In this document: positions 20,235 to 30,467 of the stretch, piece by piece
Layout: each line of letters opens with the position of its first letter
Numbering within the stretch: position 1 is the first letter of the stretch
Assembly (NCBI RefSeq): GCF_028401425.1
Contig: NZ_JAQOMS010000002.1
Span: 3,844,001-3,908,000, forward strand
Direction of reading: 5' to 3'
From: Psychrosphaera algicola
GTDB taxonomy: Bacteria > Pseudomonadota > Gammaproteobacteria > Enterobacterales > Alteromonadaceae
DNA: 64,000 bases
Program-made: the position numbers and the translations under genes
The notes under the pieces: model-generated
Told to the model about the DNA's origin: nothing
The model's input: the letters and a program-made list of their open reading frames with translations, nothing else
Database searches by the model: none

Positions 20235-21293
20235 TTATAAAAAGCGGATTTGATTTAACCCCAGATCCGCTTTTTGGATCATGTAATCACTGATCTTAAT
20301 ACTTTGTGGGTTCCATCCGAGCAAAAACCGATATATGTCAGCCCATGCCAAAGGATAGAGCTGCTGGTATTCTTCAGAGAGTTGTTCAAAGTCCAGCGAA
20401 TGTTGATAGTAATTTAATGCCGATTTTAGCGACGTCAAATATTCCGTTAATATTAAGTCGTCATATTCAAAAAGTTGTTGATTGTTTAAACAGCTAGCCG
20501 CTAAACATGTTAAGTCCTTTACACCATGCCCGAGTCCGACATATTGAAAGTCGACAGCGGCAACATCTAGGTTATTTTGATGAAAACACAAGTTTTGAAA
20601 TTTTGCGTCACCGTGTAACAACGTTTTAAATTGACTCTTATTCAGCACTTCATCTATCTCTTGTGCGTGCTCTTTCAAGGGGCTCGGCGCCATTTTATTG
20701 TATTCATCTTGCCGTGTTTGATAATGCCAATAAGTACCAATGGGCCAGAGTGACTCAGCTGTTGAAAACATAAATTTGCCATGAAAATAAGCAAGCCAAC
20801 GTATCGCGATTTTGAAGGTATGCCACTGTGCGACTTCCAGTCTTTGGTTGTAACCTAACGCATCTAAATCTTCTAAGACCAATAGTATTGATGATTCATT
20901 GTGTTGTTGGGCAATTAGCTGAGGAACGTAACAATGTTTGTCAGTGTGGGCTGCATAAGCTTGATAGAAGCTTGTTTCAACTTGGTATGACCGCAATTTA
21001 CGCTGGTGCCCGATGTTTGAATTCCAGCCTCGTGGATGACTTTTGGCCGGTGACAAATCAATATTTTTCACAATAAATGAGGCGCCTGAATCGAGACTTT
21101 TATAGCGTGCGACTTCGCCATAACCACTCCAAAGTGACTGCAGTTGTTCAGCATGGACGATGCTTGAGTCGTCTAATAGCAGCTTCAATTGAGCTAAATG
21201 TGGTGCTATCTTTAGTTTTGAATTTGGCACAGGTTTATCCTCAAAAATAAAGTTGTAATGTAAACTATTCAACTGGTTAGTTGAAGCATACAC
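20235..21293 (-). CDS. Aminoglycoside/choline-kinase-like phosphotransferase
   Basis: This 352-residue protein has the eukaryotic-like kinase fold of the APH / EcKinase group. Seen are a probable ATP-anchoring Lys (ASFIVKNI), the hinge LLVLEDLDALGY, the catalytic-loop motif LLHGDAKFQN and the metal-binding site reading VDFQ rather than the usual DFD. The substrate is unknown; small alcohols such as choline or ecdysteroid-type molecules are family precedents, and there is no reason to call it a resistance gene. The first 20 residues look weak, so the true start may lie a little downstream. The frame is intact. Confidence 0.75.
   Translation of the reverse strand: MYASTNQLNSLHYNFIFEDKPVPNSKLKIAPHLAQLKLLLDDSSIVHAEQLQSLWSGYGEVARYKSLDSGASFIVKNIDLSPAKSHPRGWNSNIGHQRKLRSYQVETSFYQAYAAHTDKHCYVPQLIAQQHNESSILLVLEDLDALGYNQRLEVAQWHTFKIAIRWLAYFHGKFMFSTAESLWPIGTYWHYQTRQDEYNKMAPSPLKEHAQEIDEVLNKSQFKTLLHGDAKFQNLCFHQNNLDVAAVDFQYVGLGHGVKDLTCLAASCLNNQQLFEYDDLILTEYLTSLKSALNYYQHSLDFEQLSEEYQQLYPLAWADIYRFLLGWNPQSIKISDYMIQKADLGLNQIRFL
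20239..20275. terminator. Bidirectional terminator
   Basis: AAAAAGCGGAT / ATCCGCTTTTT with a 15-base loop lies between two converging genes and overlaps the last codons of the minus-strand phosphotransferase. Confidence 0.8.
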
Positions 21294-21394
21294 GAGCGGT
21301 CAATAAACAGTAGTAGAGTCGCAAAATTGCGTTTACTATCAAGTTAATTGGTTTAAATTAATATCCTACGTGGATTAGCTTTGAGAGATTTATT

Positions 21395-22613
21395 GTGAAA
21401 TATGATCTAGTTATTTGGGGCGCGACAAGCTTTGTTGGTCAATTAGTTGCAGAGCGGATGGTTAATAAGTATGGCGAACACTTAAAAGGGCGCATCGCTT
21501 TTGCCGGTCGTGACATTAAAAAGCTACGAGCATTAAAAACCAAACTTAAATATAACGCAGACTTACTTGTGGGTGATGCGGGTGACGAGTCCTTTATTTT
21601 TGACTTGGTCAAACAAACAAAATTGGTGATATCCACTGTCGGACCTTATGCCCTATATGGTGAAAATTTGGTACGAGCGTGCGCAGAGTTAGGCCGCGAT
21701 TATTGCGATTTAACCGGTGAACCACAGTGGATTAGACACATGTTAGAAAAATATGAAGCGGTCGCTAAAGCTAACAAAGCGCGTATTATTCATTGTTGTG
21801 GTTTTGACTCTGTCCCTTCTGATATGGGGGTCTATTATCTTCAAAGTAAATGTTTAAAGTTGTTTAAAGAACCGTGTACAGAAATTCGCTATCAATTCCG
21901 TAAATCGAAGGGCGGCATTAGCGGTGGCACTTACGCTAGTCTGCTAAATGCTATAGAGTCGATCAAAGCAAATAAAGCCGATGCTCGCAAATTCAAAACA
22001 CCTTATGCCTTAATATTGGATCAACCTGAAGGTTTACCGTTTCAAAAAAGTGTATCTGGCATTGCATTAAACCGTCCGGGGAAAGGGTTTTTAGCGCCGT
22101 TTGTGATGGCGAGTATTAATACCAAGGTAGTCCATCGAACTCATTATTTGATGCAATTTAAATGGGGCAAATCATTTTTGTATGATGAGTCGATGTTTAT
22201 GGGCACTGGAATTAAGGGGCTAATAAAATCCACAATGACCACATTTGGCCTTGCAGGATTTATGTTGATGGCCTCATTTGGCCCAACTCGCCAAATATTA
22301 AAGTCGTTTATGTTACCTAAACTAAGGCGAAGGGCCAAACGACGATGTCATTAAAGCGGGATTTTTTAATGTTAGATTGATTGGTAAAATGAAGTCCGGT
22401 AAGCGGGTCGAACTCACGGTATTTGGTAAAGGCGATCCTAGTTATGGCAGTACCTGTAAAATGATCACAGAAATTAGTATGGAATTACTAGAGACAAGTC
22501 GTGTCGATTCAGGGACTGGATTTTTAACCCCTGCTTCAGCACTAAAGTCTGAAGGATTAAAAAGGTTAGAAGAAAAAGCCGGAATTCAGTTTCGATTTAT
22601 TACCTTAGAGTAG
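21395..22613 (+). CDS. Saccharopine dehydrogenase-like NADP-binding protein
   Basis: The N-terminal Rossmann motif is VIWGATSFVGQLVAERM. CCGFDSVPSDMG and GGISGGTYAS follow, typical of the trans-acting enoyl-reductase / saccharopine-dehydrogenase-like family (COG3268) of about 400 residues. The reaction is not known; relatives reduce acyl or lipid intermediates. The start is GTG. The frame breaks near 22330: reading one base over gives GEGPNDDVIKAGFFNVRL and continues to the stop at 22613. The product is soluble, and it is transcribed toward lacI, 284 bases away. Confidence 0.8.
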
Positions 22614-22794
22614 TATTGGAAATGACATTTTTTGACCTAGTTATCGTGGGTGTTAAATTGCAAATAAGTTGAATTTGATCATCAAATTAGCTGTCATTGT
22701 TGCAACAAATTGACGAGTTTAAGTTAAGTTGTTGCATTTTTCTTAAGAGACTTTAGAATCCCATTGAAGTTATTATCCGCTTAGAAATCTTTCT

Positions 22795-22810
22795 TTGAAT
22801 ACGTATGTAT
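22795..22810. promoter_or_regulatory. Putative LacI-family operator, copy 3 (autoregulation)
   Basis: TTGAATACGTATGTAT lies 88 bases upstream of the lacI-type start and matches the other two copies at 14 of 16 positions, differing only at the ends. Confidence 0.65.
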
Positions 22811-22897
22811 TGATTATTAAACACTTGAAAAATTAAAGAAAATAAATTTTACAGACGTAGAAACTAAGGTTAGTATGAGTCAAATACCGTAACCAAA

Positions 22898-23940
22898 GTG
22901 AAAACATTTGTGAAAGGTAAAGCCACATCATTTGACATCGCATATCGAGCTGGGGTTTCTCAATCCACAGTTTCAAGAGCACTTCGACATAGTCCGTTAG
23001 TGAGCGAAGCAACACGACAAAAAATCCAAGAAATAGCCAAAGAACTAAATTATACGGTTGATAAAAACGCCAGCAGTTTGCGTTCTCAAAGCAGTACAAC
23101 CTTAGCACTTTTGTTATTTGAAGATCCTACGAGCGACGACTCGTTAATTAACCCATTTTTCCTATCTATGTTAGGCAGTATCACACGTGAGTGTGGAGTA
23201 TTAGGTTATGATCTATTAGTGTCTTTTCAGGAGCTAAATGCTGATTGGCATTCGGTTTTCAAAGACAGTAATAAAGCTGATGGCCTTATATTACTTGGCT
23301 ATGGTGATTATCTAGATTACGAGTCGAAATTAACAGAGTTGGTCGAACATGGAACTCCCTTTGTACGTTGGGGGCCGAAACAGAAAGTATTGAAACGACC
23401 TCAATCGGCTGTGATAACCACCATGGCGGAAGACAGATCACGAATCATTTACTGCGTCTTGGCCGTAAACATTTTGGGTTTGTTGGAACGATTAATGAAA
23501 GTGCGCCTGAGTTTATGGCCAGATATCGCGGACATGTGGCGGCGTTAGAAAAAGTTGGTATTAAAGCCGATCCTGCGATGCAAGCTGACGCGGTGAATAT
23601 GGCGGAAGACGGATATGAAGCGACGCTAAAACTACTTGATAAAAACAAAAAGCTTGATGCCTTGGTCGTAGCGAGTGATTTGTTGGCAACTGGCGCAATT
23701 AATGCCATCCACGAACGTGGATTAAAAGTACCAGAAGACATAGCAATTGTTGGTTTTGATGACATTCCAATGGCACGTTATACGTCGCCAGCCCTTACTA
23801 CATGTCGTCAAAATACAACGGAAGCCGGTAAATTGTTGGTTGATAAACTTGTGGAAATGATCCACGGCAAACCAGTTTCAAATACCTTTATGAAAACGCA
23901 ACTTGTGGTTCGTGAATCCTGTGGGTCAAATTCAGGTTAA
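22898..23940 (+). CDS. LacI-family transcriptional regulator
   Basis: The N-terminal helix-turn-helix (TSFDIAYRAGVSQSTVSRAL, about residues 10-30) with the hinge helix KNASSLRSQ is followed by a periplasmic-binding-protein-like effector domain ending GFDDIPMARYTSPALTT. The start is GTG. The frame breaks near 23375, at a run of five Gs (RWG then AETESIETTSIG), and then reads to the end; joined length is about 347, normal for the family. The same 16-bp palindrome lies in front of this gene, the MFS transporter and GH31, so it is probably a local repressor of alpha-glucoside use, comparable to MalR of other marine gammaproteobacteria. Confidence 0.88.
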
Positions 23941-23994
23941 CAGAAATTCTAACTTAAATGAGTTAATGAAAATTTTAGTGTTAAAGGATAATAA

Positions 23995-24474
23995 ATGAGC
24001 CACTTTTACGATTTTAAAGCGACGTCGTTGCAAGGCAAAGAGATTGAGCTAAGCGAATATAAAGGTAAAGTTGTTTTGATAGTGAATACCGCCAGCAAAT
24101 GTGGTTTTACCTATCAATATGAAGGCTTGCAAACGTTGTTTGATAAATACCAAGATAAAGGTTTAGTGATCTTAGGGTTTCCCTGCAACCAGTTTGGACA
24201 ACAGGAAAAAGGCGACAGCACTGAGATCAGTGAATTTTGTCAGCTCAATTACGGCGTGTCGTTCCAAATGTTTGATAAAATTAACGTTAATGGCCCAGAT
24301 TGTCATCCGCTTTATACGCATCTAAAATCGGCTAAACGCGGTATTTTAGGCACTAAAAAGATTAAGTGGAACTTCACTAAGTTTTTGGTTAATAAAGAAG
24401 GTGAGGTTGTTTCTCGTTTTGCAACTGCGACTAAGCCTGAAGCTATCGAGTCTGCAATTCAAAAATTGCTTTAA
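23995..24474 (+). CDS. Glutathione peroxidase family, thiol peroxidase
   Basis: This 159-residue thioredoxin-fold peroxidase reduces hydrogen or organic peroxides. The catalytic Cys is in NTASKCGFTYQYEGL (a Cys, not selenocysteine). FPCNQFGQQE holds the Gln and possible resolving Cys, and WNFTKFLVN the Trp-Asn pair, so the catalytic tetrad is complete. There is no signal peptide, so it is cytosolic, like BtuE. The start follows an AAAGGATAATAA ribosome region. The frame is intact. It sits 54 bases after lacI, but is not an obvious regulon member. Confidence 0.92.
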   Translation: MSHFYDFKATSLQGKEIELSEYKGKVVLIVNTASKCGFTYQYEGLQTLFDKYQDKGLVILGFPCNQFGQQEKGDSTEISEFCQLNYGVSFQMFDKINVNGPDCHPLYTHLKSAKRGILGTKKIKWNFTKFLVNKEGEVVSRFATATKPEAIESAIQKLL

Positions 24475-24478
24475 AGTT

Positions 24479-24503
24479 AAGTACTCTCTTAATGAGAGTA
24501 CTT
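24479..24503. terminator. Terminator-like hairpin between converging genes
   Basis: AAGTACTCTC / GAGAGTACTT with a 5-base loop lies just after the peroxidase stop. The following T content is low, so it is only probable. Confidence 0.55.
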
Positions 24504-24526
24504 GTTAAATTGAATGACAGACAGAA

Positions 24527-25170
24527 CTATAATTCCTGTGCTATTTCTTGCAGTACCTTTTTGAATGACTCCGCAGGCTGGCCACCAGAAACCGAATATT
24601 TATTGTTAATAATAAATGTCGGAACCGAGTGAATGCCACGGTCTAAACTTAATTTCTGTTCAGCTCTAACTCTCTGTGAATACTGATCCGAGTCTAAAAT
24701 GTTCTCCGCTGTAGCGACATCAAGATCCACCGATTTAACTATTTCTAACAACTTTTCTTTGATATTCAATGGCGTGTTGTTGGTGAAATGTGCACTAAAT
24801 AACGCCAGCTGTAATTCATGTTGTTTACCCTGATCTTTAGCCCACGTAAGCAGACGATGTAAATCAAAGCTGTTGATCATGCGTAATTGGTCGGAGAAAT
24901 TAAAATCAAATTCAACGTCTTTTCCACGCTGTGTGAGCATGTCTCTATTTTGATCACTTTGTTGCTTAGTTATGCCATATTTTTCCATGATATGCTGGGT
25001 TAAGTCTTGACCCTCAATTGGCATTTGTGGATTGAGTTCAAAGGAAGCCAACTGATGTCGGCTTCTAAACTTGGCGCAAGCTGCTGAAGAGCGTTTTCTA
25101 ATCCTTTATAACCAACGATACACCAAGGGCACATAACATCTGACACGATATCGATTTGTAACTTTTTCAT
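24527..25170 (-). CDS. DsbA-family FrnE-like oxidoreductase
   Basis: This thioredoxin-fold protein starts MKKLQIDIVSDVMCPWCIVG, with the CPWC active site of the FrnE / 2-hydroxychromene-isomerase-like branch. The cis-Pro block is HSVPTFIINNKY. There is no signal peptide, so it is cytosolic and probably a disulfide isomerase or stress protein. The frame breaks near 25035 (SWLP then FELNPQMP); joined length is about 214, normal for the family. I chose the ATG at 25170 because upstream residues are unlike the family. Confidence 0.88.
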
Positions 25171-25307
25171 GTTAAATCCAATAAAAATAATATTTGGGTT
25201 AAAGCCATAATTACAAAAATGACACTTTTGCGAAAAAAGTGCCATTCATTTTAATGTCTGTCTATAACAACTTATGTAAAAACGTATGTCACGTTTGTTA
25301 GTTACAC

Positions 25308-26307
25308 TTATAGCTTAACTAACAATTTGCCTTTGTTTTCGCCAGTGAAAAATAAGTTTAACCCGTCTATCGCAGACTCTAATCCTTCTAATACATGGGA
25401 TCTATGTTTGATTTTCCCAGCCATAACATAAGGCGTTAACTTTTCGAGTAGGGTTGGGATTTCATGAAAATGATCAGGCATGGTAAAGCCTTGAATGGTT
25501 AGACGACGTTTAATTACATTCATCCAGCTTGGTCCAGGTGTTGGTACTTGTTTACTGTAGTCGGCAATTAGGCCACATACAACAACGCGGCCATGGGCGT
25601 TCATACGATCGACAATCATACTTTGAATAGGGCCGCCTGTGTTTTCAAACAAGATATCGATGCCATCAGGTGCATGTGAGGCAAGTTGATCATCTAAATT
25701 GTCGCTTTTGTAATTAATCGCCGCGTCAAAACCAAGTTCATTAACTATCCAGTCCGCTTTTTCATCACTGCCTACTACTCCAATCACGCGTAAACCTTCA
25801 GCTTTTGCCAGTTGGCCAACAATCGTTCCTACGGAACCGGCCGCGCCTGTAACCACAATTGTTTCACCTTTTTGCGGTTTACCAACATTAAATAACCCCT
25901 GGGTCGCCGTCAAACCAAGGTAAAGCAAAAATCGATAATATGGCTTCGTCAGGCAGTGGCGCCGCAACTTTATTAAGTCCTTGGCCATTACTCAGAAAAT
26001 ACTCTTGCCAGCCCATCATGCCCATAACCCGTTCACCCACCTTAAAGCCTAGGTGATTACTTTCGACAATTTCACCAATACCTGAACTGCGCATTACATC
26101 ACCTAATGCAACCGGTGGGATGTAGCTATTGGTGTCCGGGTTCATCCAGCCAAACATAGCGGGATCAAGAGACATATGATTTTGTTTAACTAAAAACTGA
26201 CCTTCGCCAATTGTCGGCATTTGCTTTTTAACAGAAGCAAAAAGATCAGCGGTAATCGGGCCACCAGATGGGCGTTTTACTAAGTTGATAGCGGTATATG
26301 TAGTCAT
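25308..26307 (-). CDS. Zinc-free MDR NADP-dependent oxidoreductase
   Basis: This medium-chain reductase resembles E. coli CurA and leukotriene B4 dehydrogenase and reduces conjugated enones or aldehydes with NADPH. The N-terminal GroES-like part (about residues 1-130) has NHMSLDPAMFGWM. The Rossmann motif is VVTGAAGSVGTIVGQLAK, and FENTGGPI and CGLIADY follow. Zinc ligands are absent. The frame breaks near 25930 at LPDEAILSIF; joined length is about 333, normal. The ATG at 26307 has AGGAA upstream. The LysR gene is divergent, 178 bases away, and is the likely regulator. Confidence 0.88.
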
Positions 26308-26485
26308 GTGTCCGTTTCCTGTCTTCAAATTTGTTTTAGTCATGTTTCATTGAGGTCATTATTCAATGATTTTGATGTAAGATATATGGTGTAATACGAC
26401 AATGTTTATTGTCTTTATAACAATAATAAAATGAGCAATATAAGACAGCAGTAGAAATAACTCACAAAAATCAGTTGGAACATGT

Positions 26486-27391
26486 ATGGATAAGTTAAGA
26501 GCAATAAAATACTTTGTGAAAGTGGTAGAGAAGGGCAGCTTTAGTAAAGCGGCTGATTTGTTTTCGGTCCCGCCTTCGTCCTTATCTCGTCGAATTGCCG
26601 ATTTGGAGCAAAGCCTAGGTGCAACACTTTTAAAACGGACAACACGAGCCGTAAGCTTAACTGAGATAGGACAAATATATTACAACCAGGTCTGTGAGGT
26701 TCTAGAACTACTAGCCCACAGCGACGAAACCGTTCGAAGTTATCAGGCTAATCCGATGGGCGTGCTTAATATCAGTTCAATGGTCGGGTTTGGTGAGCGA
26801 ATATTATTGCCACTGCTAGACGAGTTTAGTGAGTTGTATCCCGATATAACGTTAAATGTCAGCCTAAGTGATGACGTGTCTACGTTATCGAGGGAAGATG
26901 TCGATTTAGCCATTAGAGGCGGATACGCCCCCGATGAGCATGTGGTGGCGGTAAAACTGATGGCCAATGATTTTATTATCGTGGCTTCCCCCGACTACTT
27001 ACGGCAGTTTGGTACACCAACGAACGCATTGGATTTGAAACAACATAAAGGCCTATTTTTCAAAAGCCCCACAGGGCCAATACCTTGGATTTGTGAAATA
27101 GAAAAACAGTGGCAGGACGTCTCAGCAGAACAAGTCCTTATCAGTAACAGTGGCAACTGGTTAGTGGAAAAAGCCTTGCAAGGCTGTGGAATTTTGATGT
27201 TACCTCGCTGGGTATTAAAGGATTATATTGAATCCGGACAGTTAACTGAATTGACAATTACCCCAACCGTAAAAGTGACTCAACAAACTAACTTTGGCGT
27301 ATTTTTGTTGTACCAAAAACAACGACATCAAGTGCCTAAGATAAAAGCCGCAGTGGACTTTTTAGTCTCCAGAATTAAAGGTGTTTATTAA
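26486..27391 (+). CDS. LysR-family transcriptional regulator
   Basis: This intact 301-residue regulator has an N-terminal winged helix-turn-helix (FVKVVEKGSFSKAADLF, about residues 10-60) and a periplasmic-binding-type effector domain. It is transcribed away from the MDR oxidoreductase gene, the usual arrangement for LysR regulators and their target; the shared 178-base region is AT-rich and probably holds both promoters. The effector is unknown, possibly an electrophile handled by the reductase. Confidence 0.9.
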   Translation: MDKLRAIKYFVKVVEKGSFSKAADLFSVPPSSLSRRIADLEQSLGATLLKRTTRAVSLTEIGQIYYNQVCEVLELLAHSDETVRSYQANPMGVLNISSMVGFGERILLPLLDEFSELYPDITLNVSLSDDVSTLSREDVDLAIRGGYAPDEHVVAVKLMANDFIIVASPDYLRQFGTPTNALDLKQHKGLFFKSPTGPIPWICEIEKQWQDVSAEQVLISNSGNWLVEKALQGCGILMLPRWVLKDYIESGQLTELTITPTVKVTQQTNFGVFLLYQKQRHQVPKIKAAVDFLVSRIKGVY

Positions 27392-27570
27392 CAGCCGTAT
27401 TAAATTTAAGCCTAATGATTAAGGCGTGTTCTCGAAAAGTAGTATTCCCATATTACCCTGACAATTGCCTCATATGATTTACTGGATTTGCAAACACGGC
27501 ATGAGCTAAACGATTTTCAGCAGGGTTGGCTAATGCCTTTTGATTCTAATAATAAATTGAGGATTTAAAA

Positions 27571-28128
27571 ATGGCTAAAGTACTAATGATCACTGGTGAC
27601 TTTGTTGAAGATTATGAAAACATGGTTCCTTTTCAAGCGCTATTAGCAATGGGGCATGATGTTGAAGCGGTGTGCCCTTAGCAAAAAGCAGGTGACACGA
27701 TTGCAACGTCAATTCATGATTTTGAAGGTGATCAAACCTACACTGAAAAACGAGGTCACAATTTTGAGTTAAATGCGACATTTGCTGATGTTAATGTTGA
27801 CGATTTCGATGCATTATATTTACCTTGTGGGCGTGCTCCTGAGTACCTACGCTTAAATCCAAAAGTTATTGAAATAATTCGTCATTTTGCAACGAGTGAC
27901 AAACCCATTGCAGCAGTATGTCATGGTCCACAATTACTCAGCGCAGCAGGTGTTATTGAAGGCAAAAAGGTATCAGCTTACCCGGCGTGTCAACCAGAGA
28001 TGACCATGGCAGGTGCAGAGTACATTGAATTATCAATGGACGGCGCAATTACCGACGGTAAGTTAGTCACAGGCCCAGCTTGGCCAGCTCATCCGGCCAT
28101 GTTAAAACAGTTTGTGGCATTGTTATAA
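27571..28128 (+). pseudogene. DJ-1/PfpI family protein interrupted by an amber codon
   Basis: From the ATG at 27571 the frame reads MAKVLMITGDFVEDYENMVP, typical of the DJ-1/PfpI glutamine-amidotransferase-like family, and reaches TAG at 27679-27681 (CP-stop-QKAGD). The same frame continues without a shift to TAA at 28128, including the nucleophile elbow AAVCHGPQLLSAAG with the catalytic Cys. Without the stop it would be 185 residues, a normal length. Relatives have an ordinary residue there. The cause is a nonsense mutation or a base error; unlike almost all other breaks here it is not an indel. An AGGATTT site precedes the ATG. Family roles include glyoxalase III or chaperone-like stress protection. 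Confidence 0.8.
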
Positions 28129-28152
28129 TTTTGTAAGTGTTTAAGGGGACTT

Positions 28153-28550
28153 ATGTGTCGACTTTTTATTAACGCCGATAGCCAGTTATGGACTTATCGG
28201 ACCAAATCACTTCGCATCGATGGGGTTGTTACTTCAATTCGATTAGAGGAGTTTTTTTGGGATATATTAGAAGAGTTATCATTTCGCGATCAAATGACAG
28301 TAAATCAAATGATAACAAAGTTGTACCTTGAGTCCCTTGATGCCGACCACGACATTAGCAACTTTACCTCTTTTTAAGAGTATGTTGTACCCGCTATTTG
28401 TCGCTTATCGCAGACGGGGATTTGTCTAGAAAGGCTCAGCAGCCTTTAGCTGATATTAATTCTCAGGAAATTATGGAGCAAGAACGGCTTCGAAGTAATC
28501 AACGAAAGGTGATGTTTGGCTCACGTGAGCCTAAAACTTCCGTCAATTAA
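28153..28550 (+). CDS. Ribbon-helix-helix domain protein
   Basis: This small protein begins MCRLFINADSQLWTYRTKSL, then GVVTSIRLEEFFWDILEEL and QMTVNQMITKLYLE, the ribbon-helix-helix (CopG/Arc-like) arrangement of the RHH_4 family. The first frame stops at 28377, but one base missing from the run of five Ts near 28372 restores FLRVCCTRYLSLIADGDLSR and a stop at 28550, giving about 132 residues as in relatives. It may bind DNA, but no target is known. It starts 24 bases after the DJ-1 gene, so the two are probably co-transcribed. Confidence 0.8.
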
Positions 28551-28670
28551 GTTCTTGTTACTTAGCTATAACTCTTTAGGTATAGTGATTTAGCTGCCGT
28601 TATTTCTATCATGTCTTTATTATTAACGGTAGCCCATTATGTTAACATCAAAAAGTAGGTTTATTCAAAA

Positions 28671-30361
28671 ATGCCACAGCAGTCTCTCATTGCCTGTTTC
28701 AAAAAAATTGTCGGGCCACGCAATGTACTTACCAGCGAACGTGCCACAGCACCATATAGAAAAGGTTTTCGTGAAGGGCAAGGTCCTGCTTTAGCTGTTG
28801 TGAAACCCACCACGCTTTGGCAGCAGTGGCAATTGCTGGAAGCCTGCGTTAACGCCAATGTCATTGTGGTGATGCAAGCGGCAAATACCGGATTGACTGG
28901 CGGGTCTACACCCACTCAAGGTTGTGATAGAAACACGGTTATTATTAACACCACACAAATAAACGATATCCACGTATTAGACAAAGAACAGCAGATCGTC
29001 GCTTTACCGGGGGCCAGTTTATTTTCGCTAGAAAAAGCCCTTGCGCCATATGGAAGAGTGCCACATTCGGTGATTGGGTCATCGTGTATTGGTGCATCAA
29101 TTGTCGGTGGCATATGTAACAACTCTGGTGGCGCATTAGTCGAACGTGGCCCAGCTTATACCGAACTAGCGTTATACGCCCAAATAGACGAAGCAGGTTC
29201 ATTGCGACTCGTTAACGAACTCGATATCGAGCTAGGCGAAACCGTTGAAGAAATACTGACTAATTTGCAAAACAAAACATATTCGCAGGATGACATTAAG
29301 ACCACTGAAAAGTTAGCGTCCGATCGCGATTATGCCGACTGGGTTCGTAAAACAACCGATGATACTCCCGCTCGTTTTAATGCTGACCCTCGACGATTAC
29401 ATCAAGCAAGTGGTTGTGCCGGTAAACTTGCAGTGTTTGCCGTACGAGTTGATACGTTTTTGAAAAACGAGCAAGAGCACACGTTTTATGTGGGCACTAA
29501 TTCGACTCAGGCACTGCAAAAAGTCAGAACCAGCCTATTAGAAAAAGCGACAAATCTTCCTGTTTACGCTGAATACCTCCATCGGGATATCTTTGAATTG
29601 GCCGATAATTATGGCCGAGATACTGTATTGCTAATTAAACATTTGGGAACCAATTGGCTACCTAAATTTTTTAATGTCAAACGACAGTTAGATGCACTTT
29701 GCCGTAGAATACCGTTTTTAAAGCAAGGTTTTATCGACAAAGTTGTCTATCGCATTGCCAAACTGTTCCCAAGCCAAACGCCAAAAACGCTTCATCAATG
29801 GAATGACAAATTTGAACATCAGCTGATATTAACGGTCAAAGGGGATGAAAAAGACGTAACTGAATTATTGTTAAATGAGATAAAAACAGAATACGATTTA
29901 GATTATTTTCTCTGCACTGAGGCCGATGCGAAGTCCGCTTATTTACTGCGTTTTGCCGCAGCGGGTGCAGCGGTTCAGTATGCAGCGATTAACCATAAAA
30001 AGTTGAAGATATCGTCGCACTCGATATCGCGTTAAAGCGTAATGATACAGATTGGTTTGAGACTTTACCTGAGCACCTTAATAGCAAGTTAGTTAGTAAG
30101 TTATATTACGGCCACTTTTTGTGTCATGTATTTCACCAAGATTATTTGGTACGAAGCGGTGAAGACCCGAAGAAGATCAAACAAGCGTTACTCGCACTGC
30201 TCGAAATTCGAGGGGCTGAGTATCCTGCTGAACACAATGTCGGCCATCATTATCATGCAAAGCCTGCATTGGCTGACAATTACAGAATGCTCGATCCTAC
30301 AAATACGTTAAACGCAGGGATTGGCGGTATGTCGAAAAATAGAAACTATCGCGAGTCATAG
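28671..30361 (+). CDS. dld: Quinone-dependent D-lactate dehydrogenase
   Basis: This FAD enzyme on the inner face of the membrane oxidises D-lactate to pyruvate and passes electrons to quinone. The FAD-binding part has MQAANTGLTGGSTP and VIGSSCIGASIVGGICNNSG. The C-terminal membrane-binding part has SKLYYGHFLCHVFHQDY and AEHNVGHHYHAKP. All closely follow E. coli Dld, and the joined length of about 563 fits. The frame breaks near 29995 (NHKK then EDIVALDIALKRND). No neighbouring lactate permease or regulator is seen, so it is likely a single gene. Confidence 0.93.
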
Positions 30362-30467
30362 TCAAATTTACAGGCCGTGTCAGCCCGTTCGTTTGCAAAG
30401 AGCAGTGACAATTGGTGTATAGTCAATGCTAAGTGTTAGATAGCGTTTTTTATTTTTGGAGAATTCG

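Noticed and set aside
27679..27681. The TAG in the DJ-1 gene as pyrrolysine or programmed readthrough
   Set aside because: No sign of a pyrrolysine system or a recoding element; mutation or base error is simpler.
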